Source: Anthoceros angustus (lineage: Eukaryota; Streptophyta; Anthocerotopsida; Anthocerotales; Anthocerotaceae). From it: a stretch of 64,000 bases of DNA. Below the pieces are notes generated by a model. That model made no database searches. It was not told where the DNA came from and worked only from the letters and a program-made list of their open reading frames with translations. Where the stretch lies: positions 124,001 to 188,000 of the forward strand of contig MU008152.1 of the NCBI GenBank assembly GCA_010909165.1, written 5' to 3'. The number at the start of each line of letters is the position of its first letter. Position 1 is the first letter of the stretch. Shown here piece by piece: positions 46,926-57,993 of this stretch. The position numbers and the translations under genes were made by a program.

Positions 46926-47068
46926 AAGCTTAATTGCAACTAATTTGTGACTGGAAATGACCTCACTGTAATTGACTTCCAGTCCAGAGCATGATATGGA
47001 CAGTCAGCTACAGTACCTGAGAAGAGGGCAATCCTCGCCTGTTGCTGGGGCCATGATGATCATTCATC
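46917..47068 (+). repeat. 152-bp copy of an internal Raf exon inserted in the leader
   Basis: Identical to 50277-50428 at a constant offset of 3360 bp. It includes intron sequence from gtaagc to ttccag and the start of the exon encoding [16 protein letters not shown]. Its left edge shares TTGTCGAGG with copy 3 and its right edge shares TCATTCATC (47060-47068) with copy 4. Confidence 0.92.
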
Positions 47069-48443
47069 ACTGTGAGCCGAGCCTGGGCCTGAGCCTGAGC
47101 CTGGGCCTGAGCCTGAGCCTCAGCCTGAGCCTGAGCCTGAGCCTCAGCCTGAGCCTCAGCCAGGAGCCGGATGAGACGCTGAGTCGGGCTGAGACGCGCT
47201 GAGACGCGCCGAGACGTCTGAGACGTTCTGAGACGCGCTGCTGCATTCCGTGCTGTGCGCGAAGCGAGGCCACGGGGGCGGGGTGGAGTGTGGCTGGCGC
47301 GGGCCTGCAGATCGGGAATTGCTGGCCGGGGCGGGCGATGGCGATGGCGATCAGGAGGAGGCGGGAGCGCAGGGAGTGGCAGCACAGACCTGAGACGTGA
47401 GATGTGGCCCGTGCTGGCGTTGGCTGCGGCTCCGCCGGGAGCGGGAGGGACGGCCTGGCTGCGCCCGCATTGGCTTCTGGAGCGGCTCCGCGGGCGGAAA
47501 CCTGCGCCTTCGCAACTGGTGCCAGTCCGGGCCACCGATGAGGGCAGACGTGCACGCCAGAAATTGCGAGCTTCCCTGAATGTCAGAGTTTCTTTCCCGA
47601 ATCAAGGCTCGCCTTGAACCCGGCCAGCACAGCAACGCGCCCGCCTGTGATGACACAGGTAGGTGGAGTGGTGCAACGTCTTCCTGCCCGGCGGGACGCG
47701 GTGCCTGCTTGCCGGAATTTCTGACTGAGATTTGCATGATCCGTGGCCATGCGGCTTTCGGGGCGTGCCAGGGGGGAAATTTTTTTTCTGGGTGAATTGC
47801 TTGCGAGTCTGCGGCTCGTTTTCGGTGGTTAGGTCGCTGGTTGGACATGGGTGGTGGTGGTGGAGGAATCTGGATGTCTCGCTTCTCATTGTCGAGGAGG
47901 GAAGGGGAGGAGTAGATCTAGTCGGAAGATAAGGTGTTCAATTATTCATGCTCTGTCGATCGGGCTCCGGAGTGTTTTGTAGGTTTCTTTCTTTTGGCGT
48001 CAGCGTCCTCTGTCCTGGACTGTGATGGAAGCTCTCTGCTTGCATGTAGTTTTAGGTGCTGTGCGCGTAACGGTCGGCACAAAGCTGGCAGAATTTCGAC
48101 GCACGTGTATGGCCCTAGTCCTGCACGACATACAATTGCCATTTGTTGTTAACGGAGGCGCATGTGGATATTTGTAGTCACATATGTAGGTGTATGCCTT
48201 TGGTGCGGCTTTAGTATGATAGACACTCGTCCAGGAAAAAGGATAATGCTCTCAGCCGCTGAAACATTTTCTTGCCAGAAGGCTTGGGGGGTCACCTTCC
48301 TTCAACTGTACGTTGCGGATCAGAGTTTCATGAGCTTTTCTGCACGCCGACATGATTCCTGCGTGAAGTGTTACCGAGCATTTCGGTTTGTCCTTCCAGT
48401 TGTCCCTAATCACTGGCTTGTTCTGGCTTGTCTTATCCCTAGG
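47060..48443 (+). promoter_or_regulatory. Leader of the intact Raf-like gene (copy 4), promoter block missing
   Basis: This is the copy directly upstream of the intact coding region. It begins at the CCTGAG array and continues through the GC-rich leader and the ggatgtctcgcttctcattg segment to the start codon at 48444. The promoter-like block found in copies 1-3 (catcatactgccctttatac) is absent. The nearest one is in copy 3 at about 45820-45850, some 2.6 kb from the start codon. Expression of the gene may therefore start in copy 3 or use a new promoter. Confidence 0.55.
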
Positions 48444-51400
48444 ATGGGTCCGAGCAGCTCTGGCAAGCATCAAGAAAGTAGGTTACTCCTTCCTCTGTGT
48501 ATTTGGTCTGTCTTGACCCCAAGGACGGGGATATGATGGAACTGTAGAGGCTATTATAAGTGCACTACGTCTCTCTGGTTTACGTCTTCTGCAGGATAGG
48601 CAATAGATGGCCGTGATTTCACTTTGCCTGTTTCCCGTTTACAGGGTCCTACACATCCGTGATTGAAATTCTTGTTCCTTTTGTATCTACTCAGGAAAGA
48701 GACTACGCCATTATTCAGACAGACGGGCAGTCATCGGAAGGGGAAGCGGGTGTAGAAAACTTGGTTGGGAAGATGAGCAATATAGCGATTGTCTCCCAGG
48801 ATGTAGGTAGAGCAGGAGGATCAGCCTTGTGTCCTCCTGAGGATGTATCTCCTCGGACTGCCTCTCAAGAACTTTGGGAGACAGGAAGTTTAAGATCGAG
48901 GATTCCGGATGGCTTCTACTCAGTTGTGCCGGTATAGCTTCTTTGGTTTGTGATATATGCATTGTTTTGCCTGCTGGCCATATTACTCTGATACGTGCAA
49001 CGAGCTCCTTTGACAGTTTGGGCTGTTCACTGATGTTTTCTCACAGTTTATGGCATTTACTTGATATTGCAGAGTGCAAGCTTGAAAGTTCGTTTCTCCA
49101 GTGGGCTACCGACTCTTAAAGAGCTTCAAGAACTGGGGACTGAGGCCCCCTCCTCAGATGTGCTACTTGTAGATACCAAGGAAGATCTGGTTCTCGCTGG
49201 ATTGAAGGAGCTTGTCTCAGAACTAGTTAAAGATTTAGGAGCAAATGTTTCTCTTACAACCAAAAAAATAGCAGAAGTGGTGGGCTACTCTTCACTCCTG
49301 TGACTTGATGCCCACTGCGGCTGATGCCTTTGCCCTACCTGCAGTTTCTCTTTTCACATTCATGTCCTATTTGTGTTCACTCTCAGTTTTTGGCTGTACA
49401 GGTAGCTGACTTTTATGGAGGTCCAGTTTTCGAAGGTGGCAATCTAAAGACACATCCTGAGGAGAACTTGCAGGTTGTTATGGCCAGGGACTATAAGGTT
49501 CTGGGGCAGATCCAAAAGGGTTTCTGTAGGCCACGAGCACTGCTTTTCAAAGTTCTTGCAGATCATGTGGGGCTTCCTAGCCGTCTTTTCATGGTAAGGA
49601 GATTCTGGCGTGAGATTGCTAAGAAAGCTCGTGCTGTTTGATATCTTTGGTGCCCTACTATGCCCTGACACATTGCATTTTGTCAATCACAGGGTTTGCA
49701 GTTAGAATCTGTTCCCAGCAGCTCCCTCATATGTGCCATTCCAAACAAGCACCTGTCAAACATTGTGACATTGAATGGTGTGGAGTTTATCATTGATGTC
49801 CTGCGACATCCTGGTCACTTGCGGCCATTTTCCAGGAAGGTTTTGGTGATGTATCACATTGCAGGTGCTGGAGACAGCGACTCTGCAGACTATGATTCCT
49901 GTGACTCGCCTTTGGAGCCGAACAGCCCTCTTTTCGGATGTTCAGACAGGCCAGAGAGTGAGAGGTATATAGCTATGCACCCCTCCTGCAAGTGTGATGC
50001 ATACAATACAATATATCTGCAATATAGAAATCATCTTCCTCAATACTCAAACTGGCTGCCTCTTCTGCAAATCTTCCTCAGTGCTCCCTTGCATGAGCAG
50101 GATTAGGCTCTCCCACTGCAATACAAAATGGATGCGGTGACCTCAAAATGCATCTTGGCTCAACATATCCGTGCACTTGCCGAAGGAATTTGTAGTGGTC
50201 TAACTGCTTCAATACTTCTTAGAGCCTTGTGTGACTAGTGTATGCAAGGTCTTCTAATGTGTGAACACTGGAATCTTGTCGAGGTAAGCTTAATTGCAAC
50301 TAATTTGTGACTGGAAATGACCTCACTGTAATTGACTTCCAGTCCAGAGCATGATATGGACAGTCAGCTACAGTACCTGAGAAGAGGGCAATCCTCGCCT
50401 GTTGCTGGGGCCATGATGATCATTCATCCATCCTTACGGCCCCCTTCAGGTTCTGAGGGGAAGTTGAGGTGATTACTGGTGTCTTTGGAGCTGTCTGGTC
50501 CAATATTTCAAAAGTTTGTACTGCATTCACAGTGGAATTAGCCATCAACTTCTCGTATGAACCTGTTCTGTCATTTCTTTACTTATTTGGGTGCCTGAGT
50601 AAAGTTAAGATGTCTCTTCGTGCAGCCCATCACAGAGTGAGCCAGACCTTGTGAACTCATATCGTCGTCGGCATCGTCGTAAAGCTGGACCTGATGATCA
50701 TCCTATGGTTTTCAGGTCTGAATGCTTACTTATTGAGGCGTAGCTCACAGTTTTTCAGTGTGCATATTCTGTTTTGGTAGTTTGGACCTTGTACAAAGCC
50801 TTAGTTGCTGAAAATCAGGTTTCTCTTCAACAGCCCAGAACACTCTTATGAGTTGCAGCTGCCTCATGGGAAACCAAACTCGGATGGTGTTCACAGCTTT
50901 CCCTCAAGGTGAATTGAGTTTTCTATCTTTCTTTGTCATCGTGGCTGGCATGGTCAATATATCAGAGTCAACACATGTTCAACACCATGCAAGTATTTGC
51001 TGTCCTTGTCTTGGAGCTTCTCTTGATGCACGAATTGATTCACCTGGTCATCTTGTGACAGCCCTGAGCATCCTCAAGCGCGTTTCAGGTCGGTGAAGCG
51101 TGTAGGCTCAGAAGAAGGAAGTGTGTCAAGGTATTTATCCGTGTTGTCTCTGGTCATGGCACTCATGTTTGTTCTGGTGATGACAAGCGCATGGCTGTTC
51201 TTGTTTAAATCTTAGCAGTCCAGAACATGCAATATCCAGAGCACGCGTACCGTCAATGCTCAGTGGCAGTAGGCGTGGACCTGGAGAGGAGACGGACACT
51301 GTTTCAGTTTCCAGGTGAGTCGCGGTTACGGCTTGTTGGCCCTTCATTTAGCAGTGGAGCTATTTGTACTCATCTTACCCCGTTTCTTGATCTTTCAGCC

Positions 51401-54119
51401 CTGAGCATTCTCCTCAGCATGCGACGATGGCAGACAAGCCCTCAGCAATATTTAGAAGGAGGTCAGCATGTGGCTTCAATTCTAGAGAAGAGAATGGCAG
51501 GTGACATAGCTGTTTACTGGGGTGGTGTGTTCGTGTGTAGGTGAGGTAGAGCTGTTTCTTGTTGTAAATTCTTGTGTTGTATGCCCATCTGTCCTCCTGA
51601 TGGGTTCGGGGCTATGTAAAATACTTCTGGCAGTTGGACAGTCTCTAACTTATCTTCAAATTTACGTTAATGGGTATCTTCTCTCTTATGCAGGCGAGAG
51701 AGGTCCCTTTCAGTCGATATAAAACACGAGGGCCGAGGCATTGATTTTCTCCAGTACATTACAGAGCCATCTTCCTCCAAGTGAGGCTATTGCCTTGTCC
51801 TTGTACTAGAACGAATCTTTCTTTTTGTTGATCTGCTGGACCTTCTCTCTTGCTTCAGAGTGTGATGCACATATGTATGGTACTTCAACAGGGACACAAC
51901 GGCAGTAGCTGGAACTTGGCTTGGTGAAATGTACAGGTATGTGCTTAGTATGGAACTGCAGCTTATTTCTTCTGTTGATGAGTTGTAAGGCTAATGTGGC
52001 CCTCTTGCTGCAGGGGTAATCACAGCTCACCATCTGAGGCTCGCAGAATGAAAAAACGAAGTGCTGCACCTGAAGTCAGTGATGAAGTAGTCAGGTACTG
52101 GAACAGGCCTATAGTCGCACATTTATCTCTGTTGCGATCAAGAACCTGTTGGTCCATATAACTGAAGGAGTGCATGTTCAAGGCTGTGAAACTGTTGAAG
52201 CGTGACCGACTAGCCCAATATTTTTTGTAATGTTCCAGAGCTGTTCGTGCGATGAATGAAGCAATCAAGCAAGAGCGGCGCCGGTTGAAAGAGCAGGGTA
52301 GTGGAGATGTGATTTCGACTGGCTCCTTTGAGGGAAGTGAGGTATGTGTGGGTGACTGCGAGACAGACAGACCAGTCATGGTATGCACTTGCAGAGAGTC
52401 CACTTGTGAGGTTGCATAATGGGAGGTGGAAATATATTTTCTGTACCTTTGTAGTCATTTGGGAGGCTCTAAAGAAAGTAGATTGGATGCTTTTTATGAT
52501 GCAGGGATCAGACAGTAAACAGGCTTCTGAGGGCGATTCGCTCTTGCGGCATGTCCTTGGTGCACCAAGTGATTTATCCAGAGAAATAGCTGGTACCCCT
52601 TCTGGAGTTACTGAAGCAGAACAGGTGTCTTCTGGAAAGGCATCTTCATCCCGCTCGGATGGCTTCTCTACATTGAAGACAATCTCCCTTGTAGACCGGC
52701 AGTTGATGCCATATGAGGAGTGGAACATAGACTTTTCCGAACTTCGAATAGGTGTACGTGTTGGTATTGGTAAGTTGATTATGAATGCATTAGTGCAGGT
52801 ATTTGCAGCAGGCAGGTGTGCAGCTTGTGTCAACGTTTGTCTCAGCAACTGTGTAAACTACAGGGTCTTTTGGCGAGGTCTTCAGAGGTGTCTGGAAGGG
52901 GACTGAGGTGGCTATAAAGGTGATGCTTGAACAGGACTTGACCGAGGAGAATACGGAAGACTTCTGTAATGAAATATCCCTTCTAAGGTACGAGGTACTC
53001 TCTGTCCTCATCTAATCGTGTGACCCTATCTCTTACTTTCTGGTACAAGTAGGGAAGATCCAGTATTGCTCCTGGCTAGGATTGTCCAAAATCCGAGGAC
53101 ACTAATCCCGATGCCTGTCTGTTTTGCATCTTGCAGCCGACTGCGACACCCTAATGGTGAGCAGAATCTTCAGGACTCCTTTCTGGGGCTCTGCTCAGTT
53201 CGCTTAGGTACTGATGTCTTATGCAATGGTTGTGTGGATGGTTGCCAGTAATACTGTTCCTGGGCGCTTGTACAAAGCCACCTCATCTATCCATGGTTAC
53301 GGAGTACATGCACATGGGTTCTCTGTATCGACTTATTCACACCACTGGGCAAGGCAAGAAACTGAGTTGGCGGCGAAGGTTGAAAATGTTGCGCGATATT
53401 TGTAGGTCTGTCACTAGTGAATGGCTCTGCGTTGTGCATTGGGCTTCATAGGATTGAGGGCATATTGTGCTGTGCTGACTACGGGATTGGTTTGGTGCAG
53501 AGGAATGATGTGTATTCACCGAATGAATATTGTGCATCGTGATCTTAAAAGTGCTAATTGTTTAGTGGATAAGCATTGGGCGGTTAAAATATGTGATTTT
53601 GGCCTATCTCGAATAGCCAAAGATGGGCCAGTTCGAGACGCTGCTGCCGCTGGAACACCTGAATGGATGGCCCCTGAGCTTCTCCGGAACGAACCAGTTT
53701 CGGAAAAGTGTGACATATTCAGTCTAGGTGTGATAATGTGGGAGCTTTGTACCCTGAAAAAGCCCTGGGACGGCGTAAAACCCATGCAGGTATGGTGCTG
53801 AATTGCGTGGTTATGCACGTCCCGCAGTGTCTTCGTGCAGACCAATTGGTTTGATCTGTCCTTTTCCTTGCAGGTGGTTTACGCAGTTTCCCAGAAAAAA
53901 GCACGGCTGGATTTGCCTGAGGGATTTCTCGGCAAGTTGATTTCGGGTATGTTAGATGTACCTGTCTGACTTTTGTCTGGATACTGCCGGTCGTAATCGA
54001 GAATATTTGCTGAGGTGACGATGCGTGGTGCAGATTGTTGGGAAGAGGAGCCAAGTGCACGACCGAGTTACGATGAAATTCTTTCACGGCTACATGAATG
54101 TGAGTTTTTATTAAATTGA
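48444..54119 (+). CDS. Raf-like MAPKKK of the At2g31010/At3g58640 type
   Basis: The product is a plant Raf-like protein kinase. The ATG at 48444 ([11 protein letters not shown]) splices to an exon with [12 protein letters not shown] and [10 protein letters not shown]. An EDR1-type regulatory domain follows ([44 protein letters not shown]; about 49070-49960). A multi-exon Ser/Arg-rich linker leads to the kinase domain: [39 protein letters not shown] (about 52860-52920), HRDLKSAN at 53535-53558, DFG at 53595-53603, [11 protein letters not shown] and [12 protein letters not shown]. The stop is at 54117-54119. The kinase part is closest to the Arabidopsis At2g31010/At3g58640 (Raf13/15) group. All catalytic residues are present. 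Exon borders in the linker were assigned by eye and the start exon is inferred. Confidence 0.88.
50277..50428 (+). repeat. Source of the 152-bp insert at 46917-47068
   Basis: Native position of the duplicated internal Raf segment. It contains an exon-end/donor, an intron of about 60 bp and the beginning of the SPEHDMD exon. Confidence 0.85.
50341..51485 (+). repeat. Five Raf linker exons beginning with a Pro-Glu-His codon triplet
   Basis: Successive short exons at about 50347, 50832, 51061, 51217 and 51399 each begin, right after the acceptor AG, with (T)CC(A/T)GA(A/G)CA(C/T). They encode (S/R)PEHDMD, PEHSYE, PEHPQA, SPEHAIS and PEHSPQ. Exon lengths and the remaining sequences differ. The pattern suggests old tandem exon duplication in the disordered linker. 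Confidence 0.6.
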
Positions 54120-54460
54120 CCATGCCAGGAACCGCCGTGACCAGTAGCAAGTTTTGCAAAATCTCAAGTCTCGTCTCGAAAGGATACCTTGTGTATATGT
54201 AGGAACATTTCCCCTAAAAAAGTCCTGCACGTACTGCACAGTTGTACCATAGATGAATGAATGAGGATTTGTACACTTTCAATGCCAATTTCACCTAATA
54301 GAAATTTTCAAACATCCGACGACATCTCCCTTAGTGGTACAGAGATGAGACATTCCTGCGAGATGGGAAGGCTTCCTTTCTCGAGACCGTTTGCGTGGCC
54401 AGGGTGCGTGCACAATGTGATGCGCCCTACGCCTGTCATTAGCGAGGTTTGGCAAAAAAA
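54120..54460. other. Convergent 3' region between Raf-like kinase and bS6m
   Basis: The two genes converge here, and the interval holds both 3' UTRs. I see no other coding region or repeat. Confidence 0.5.
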
Positions 54461-54913
54461 TCACATAGAAGGGCCTCTGGGTGCATTTCCCTTGGACCAC
54501 TCCACTCCTCGGCTCTTCACCAAAATCCATCTCAACAGACGCTCCTCCTTGTTCAGGTAAGACAACTCCTCAACGATGCTCGGACTCACCATCATGGTCA
54601 TCTGCATCATTTGCGCCTGCACCCAGCAAACCGGAATACTCTAAGACAGTTGGATGGTGTGAGCTGGTAGCAAGGGACAGTGCACAGTAGCTGAGCTTAG
54701 CTGAGCTGAGCTGAGCTGAGCTGAGCTCACCTCACGATAGCGGCCATCACGCTTCTTAATACCGTAGGCCAGCCCTACGCGCCCGAACGACTTCACGTTG
54801 GTGATGACCCCTTGCTTGGCATACACGCGCTGGCCAAGGCGCCCCAAGAGCTCCACCATGCCGCGCCGCTCCAGCTGCGGCTTCGCTAGCATCACGAAGT
54901 CGTACAGCGGCAT
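54461..54913 (-). CDS. Mitochondrial ribosomal protein bS6m
   Basis: A bacterial-type small-subunit ribosomal protein S6 homologue, as found in plant mitochondrial ribosomes. Two exons (54913-54731 and 54616-54461) give 112 residues. Exon 1 starts MPLYDFVMLAKPQLER and has RVYAKQGVITNVKSFGRVGLAYGIKKRDGRY, the S6 beta-sheet core. Exon 2 has QMTMMVSPSIVEELSYLNKEERLLRW, the conserved C-terminal helix and strand. There is no long N-terminal presequence, as in other plant bS6m. The donor GAG/GTGAGC abuts a pentanucleotide microsatellite inside the intron. The gene lies between the convergent Raf-like gene and the 3' end of NAF1, with only 134 bp to the NAF1 stop. Confidence 0.9.
54691..54725 (+). 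repeat. CTGAG pentanucleotide microsatellite in the bS6m intron
   Basis: Seven 5-bp units, one of them cttag, end five bases from the bS6m 5' splice donor on the minus strand, where they read (ctcag)n. Confidence 0.9.
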
Positions 54914-55047
54914 GCTTCCTTCCCTTGATGCCCAGATCTGCCCTGCCCTGTCTGATTGCTCCTCGCTCGCCCGCAGGTTACAAGTATCCTCCGTAATAGG
55001 GTTTGGGGACGGCCCAACTCACCGACATAAAGAGCTCACTCCGCCAG

Positions 55048-57331
55048 TTATTGCCTGTTCCTACGCCCAAAATTGTCATTCATTGGTGGACGAGGAGAGT
55101 CGAATGGCGGAGGCGCAGGATTCTGATGCAGGTACATCATATTCCCGGGCTGGGACTGCGGGATGTGAGGGTTGTAACCGCCTGGACTTGGGTTGTTCGG
55201 AGCCGACTGCTGCCTGTTGTCAAAATACACTAGGTTGCCTTGGTGCTGAATGTGCGGGTTGTAGGGGTTGCCAGCATTCTCCATGAAAACTAGGTTGCCT
55301 TGGGGAAAGCCGGCGTGACCAACATTACCGGCCTGGGAAGCGAAGCCTACGGGACTGGGATTTACAAAATTGGGGTGCTGCTGGAAGTGCATCTGCCCAT
55401 GCCCTCCCGCTGCCTGATAGAACCCACCTGGGCCGGCATGAACGGGCACACCCACGCTGAAGCCGGGATCCTGGACACCTCCGGCATATGGAGGATGAGG
55501 TGCAAAGCTTGAATGAGCCAAGCGCATAGCCTGTTGTAGAGAAGGTGGCGGGGGCATGGCAGGCAAACTGCCATGGACTGCGCTCGAAGGTGTCCCGCGC
55601 ATGGCCTGTCGAGAAGGTGGCGGGGGCAAGCTGCCATGCAATGCGTGTTGATAAGCACCTGGAATAGGCTGCATCCCTGCATTGAAGAGCCCGCCTGGCG
55701 CAGGGCCTGCTGCTTGCGCCCAGTGCATGGTAGGAGGCATGTTCTGAGGGACAGAATACTGAGCTCCAAAACCATGATTCGCTGGACCCGATTCTCCTGG
55801 GTAAGGTGCAACATTACTGGAAGCCAGGTCTGCGCGATCATGCGAAGGCCCCTCCCTCGGCATCTGCACAACCATCCAAGAACGGACTAATGACGCCAAG
55901 GCCAGCCTGGTACCCTAAAGAAATCAGGAGGTCGTGAGCGTTGCGTACCGTGTGTTGCTCGTCAGATTTACTTCTCGGCCTGAGCTGATTCCTGGCTTTT
56001 CTTCCCTTCGCTCTGTCAAGCTGGAATGCCCCAGACTCCAGCTCATCTCGTCCCGCCGCCTCCTTCTTCCTCCTAGCCAGTCCCTTCTTGTAGCTCGCCT
56101 CCTTCTCATCATCGGAGAACTCCACCTCTACATCTAGAAGCTCCTCGTCGTTGGACCCCGATGCGTCATAACCCTTCTTCCTTAACTCTGGATCCTTGTC
56201 CAACACGAAGCGCGCAAACTCTGGGACATAGGACACGTCTGCCGATTCCACCGCACCTTGTGGGACGTCCGACTCCTCGTTATACCGCACAATGTAAAAC
56301 GGAGTTCTCACCGGGCCAAACACTTCATCCACATACCCCAAAGGCACACGCTCCTTTGCAAGCCAGAGGATCGAACCCTCGTTGAGAACCTGTGCCACTT
56401 GCGAAATCGTTCCGGCCGTCTGGACGATCAGGCGGTTCCCTAAAACCTGTACCCCACAAACGATAACCATCAAAATAACACTCCGGCCAACAAAACAAAA
56501 AGCAACCGTTGAACATGGATGGAGAGACGCAACCATTGATTGGAACACTCACACCGCTGATTGAACCAAACGATCGCAGTTCATGATGCTCTTGAAGCAC
56601 GGCCTCCATTTTCGGCACCGGGGGCATCGCCTGCAAATCCGAAGCAAGCCGAGTAAGCTTCAGATCAACTCTCAGCATGAGGGACCGTCACCAATCAAGT
56701 TTCGAAACAAGCTTGAGCGACGAGCGGAGGAAATGCGTACAAATAACTCGTTTTTCGTGCGAGGAGGTTCCGCAATTTCGTCATCGCTGCTCTCCGCATC
56801 GGCCTTCTCCTTAGCGCCCAATTTGTTCTCCGGCTTCACCTGCGACTGGCCTTTTTCAAAATATCCCCCAAAGCGTATTCGTTCCTCCTCTGATGATGAT
56901 GACAAAGAAGAGGAAACATCATCTTCCTCCTCCTCTTCCTCCACCCCCACTCCTCCCTCCTCCTCTTCCTCTTCTTCCTCCTCTTCCTCCTCTTCCTCTT
57001 CCTCCTTCTCTTCCTCCTCCTCCTCCTCCTGCCCATCCCCAGCTATCCCAGCCCTACCAGCTCCTTCGGATTGTGGCCCCGTGTAGTCCATGGACTGAGC
57101 CACCCCTTCAGACGGCGGCGTTGCATCCTCCTTCTTCCCGGGACTCGCTGCAGGCACGTGCTCAGCAAAGGCAGCTGCATCCTCCGGCTTCATGCCAGTG
57201 GGCGCGGATTCGTCCAGAAGCGAGGGAGCCGGGTCCTCCAGCTTCATACGAGCCGCCACCGTCTCCTCCTCAGCAGAAGGAGCTGCATCCTCCATGTTCG
57301 ATGCAGACGCCATTGGAGGCACATGTTCCAT
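55048..57331 (-). CDS. NAF1: NAF1, H/ACA snoRNP assembly factor
   Basis: NAF1 is the nuclear factor that escorts dyskerin and helps assemble H/ACA snoRNPs before GAR1 replaces it. The N-terminal exon (from the ATG at 57329-57331) is highly acidic, with a long Glu run (encoded about 56930-57040), then SDDEIAEPPRTKNE, the family lead-in to the core. The GAR1-like beta-barrel lies in the next exons: MPPVPKMEAVLQEHHELRSFGSISG, then NRLIVQTAGTISQVAQVLNEGSILWLAKERVPLGYVDEVFGPVRTPFYIVRY. A basic and acidic linker (KKGYDASGSNDEELLDVEVEFSDDEKEASYKKG) follows. The last exon (from about 55867) is Pro/Gly/Gln-rich and ends PRPPMNDNFGRRNRQ. The first intron must be very short, and its exact borders near 56670-56750 are uncertain. 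Its final 61 bp are duplicated at 39856-39916. Confidence 0.9.
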
Positions 57332-57879
57332 TGTCGCTCCTACGGTGCCTGCAAAGAACAGGGTTTAAGCGCATCACAAACCCTAAAATCTAAAACCCAA
57401 GCGGAAGGAATTTTTGCTCACTTTAAAGGATGGCGATGTTCTCAAACGGCCATGCGCGCGCTTGCGCTTGCGCTCCCCCTCCCCTCGCAAAGGATTGCAT
57501 TCCACTGGCGTTCGACACTGCTGTCAGGGATCTTGTTGGCGGTGACCGAATTCGGGTTTATCGCTCTCGCAGATGAAAAGAGCACGGCCCATGCACGATA
57601 GAGCTCCCGTGAGCGAGAGTGAGGAAGGAATTCCTGCAACGGAGGGTGCTGTCCGGAGACGGCCAGGTCGCTCTCCGGCTCGTGGCTGACTTTGGGTGCA
57701 TGGTATTCGCACCTGACAAGAGCTAAGGGCCATACAATTTTGAACTCCCCTGGGCGAGAGCGAGACAGAAATTGTTATCGTCACGGTTCAGGGACCGAAG
57801 GGGAGATCGAGTGAGGGAGTGGTTCGGGGCAAGGGGGAGGTAAAGGGAGACGTAGAGGGACAGGAACAGAGATAGTGAC

Positions 57880-57980
57880 GGGGATCGCGATAGGCACAGG
57901 GATGGTTACGAAGAGATCCCAATGGACTCAGGGATGGTCACAGAGAGATCACAATAGGCACAGGGATGGTCACAGGGAGG
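57880..57980 (+). repeat. 32-bp tandem repeat, three units
   Basis: The box gggatggt(t/c)ac recurs at about 57899, 57931 and 57963, with 'gagatc(c/a)caatggactca'-like or 'gagatcacaataggcaca' sequence between. A diverged preceding unit starts at 57880 (gggatcgcgataggcaca). Confidence 0.75.
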
Positions 57981-57993
57981 AGGAGAGAGGAGA

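Noticed and set aside
40893-47163. CRISPR-like spacing in the repeated arrays
   Set aside because: The arrays are simple hexanucleotide tandem repeats without unique spacers, in a eukaryotic genome.
40824-47617. Several minus-strand frames encoding (A-E-A-Q)n-like and Arg/Leu-rich peptides
   Set aside because: They arise from the CCTGAG hexanucleotide array and the GC-rich leader. All copies show the same artefact and no family matches.
40041-48443. Helitron or Pack-MULE carrying captured gene fragments
   Set aside because: Fragments come from neighbouring genes in the same orientation and share short microhomologies. I saw no terminal inverted repeats, target-site duplications, or CTRR end with hairpin.
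56893-57393. Plus-strand Pro/Leu/Ser-rich frames
   Set aside because: They are antisense to the poly-Glu region of NAF1.
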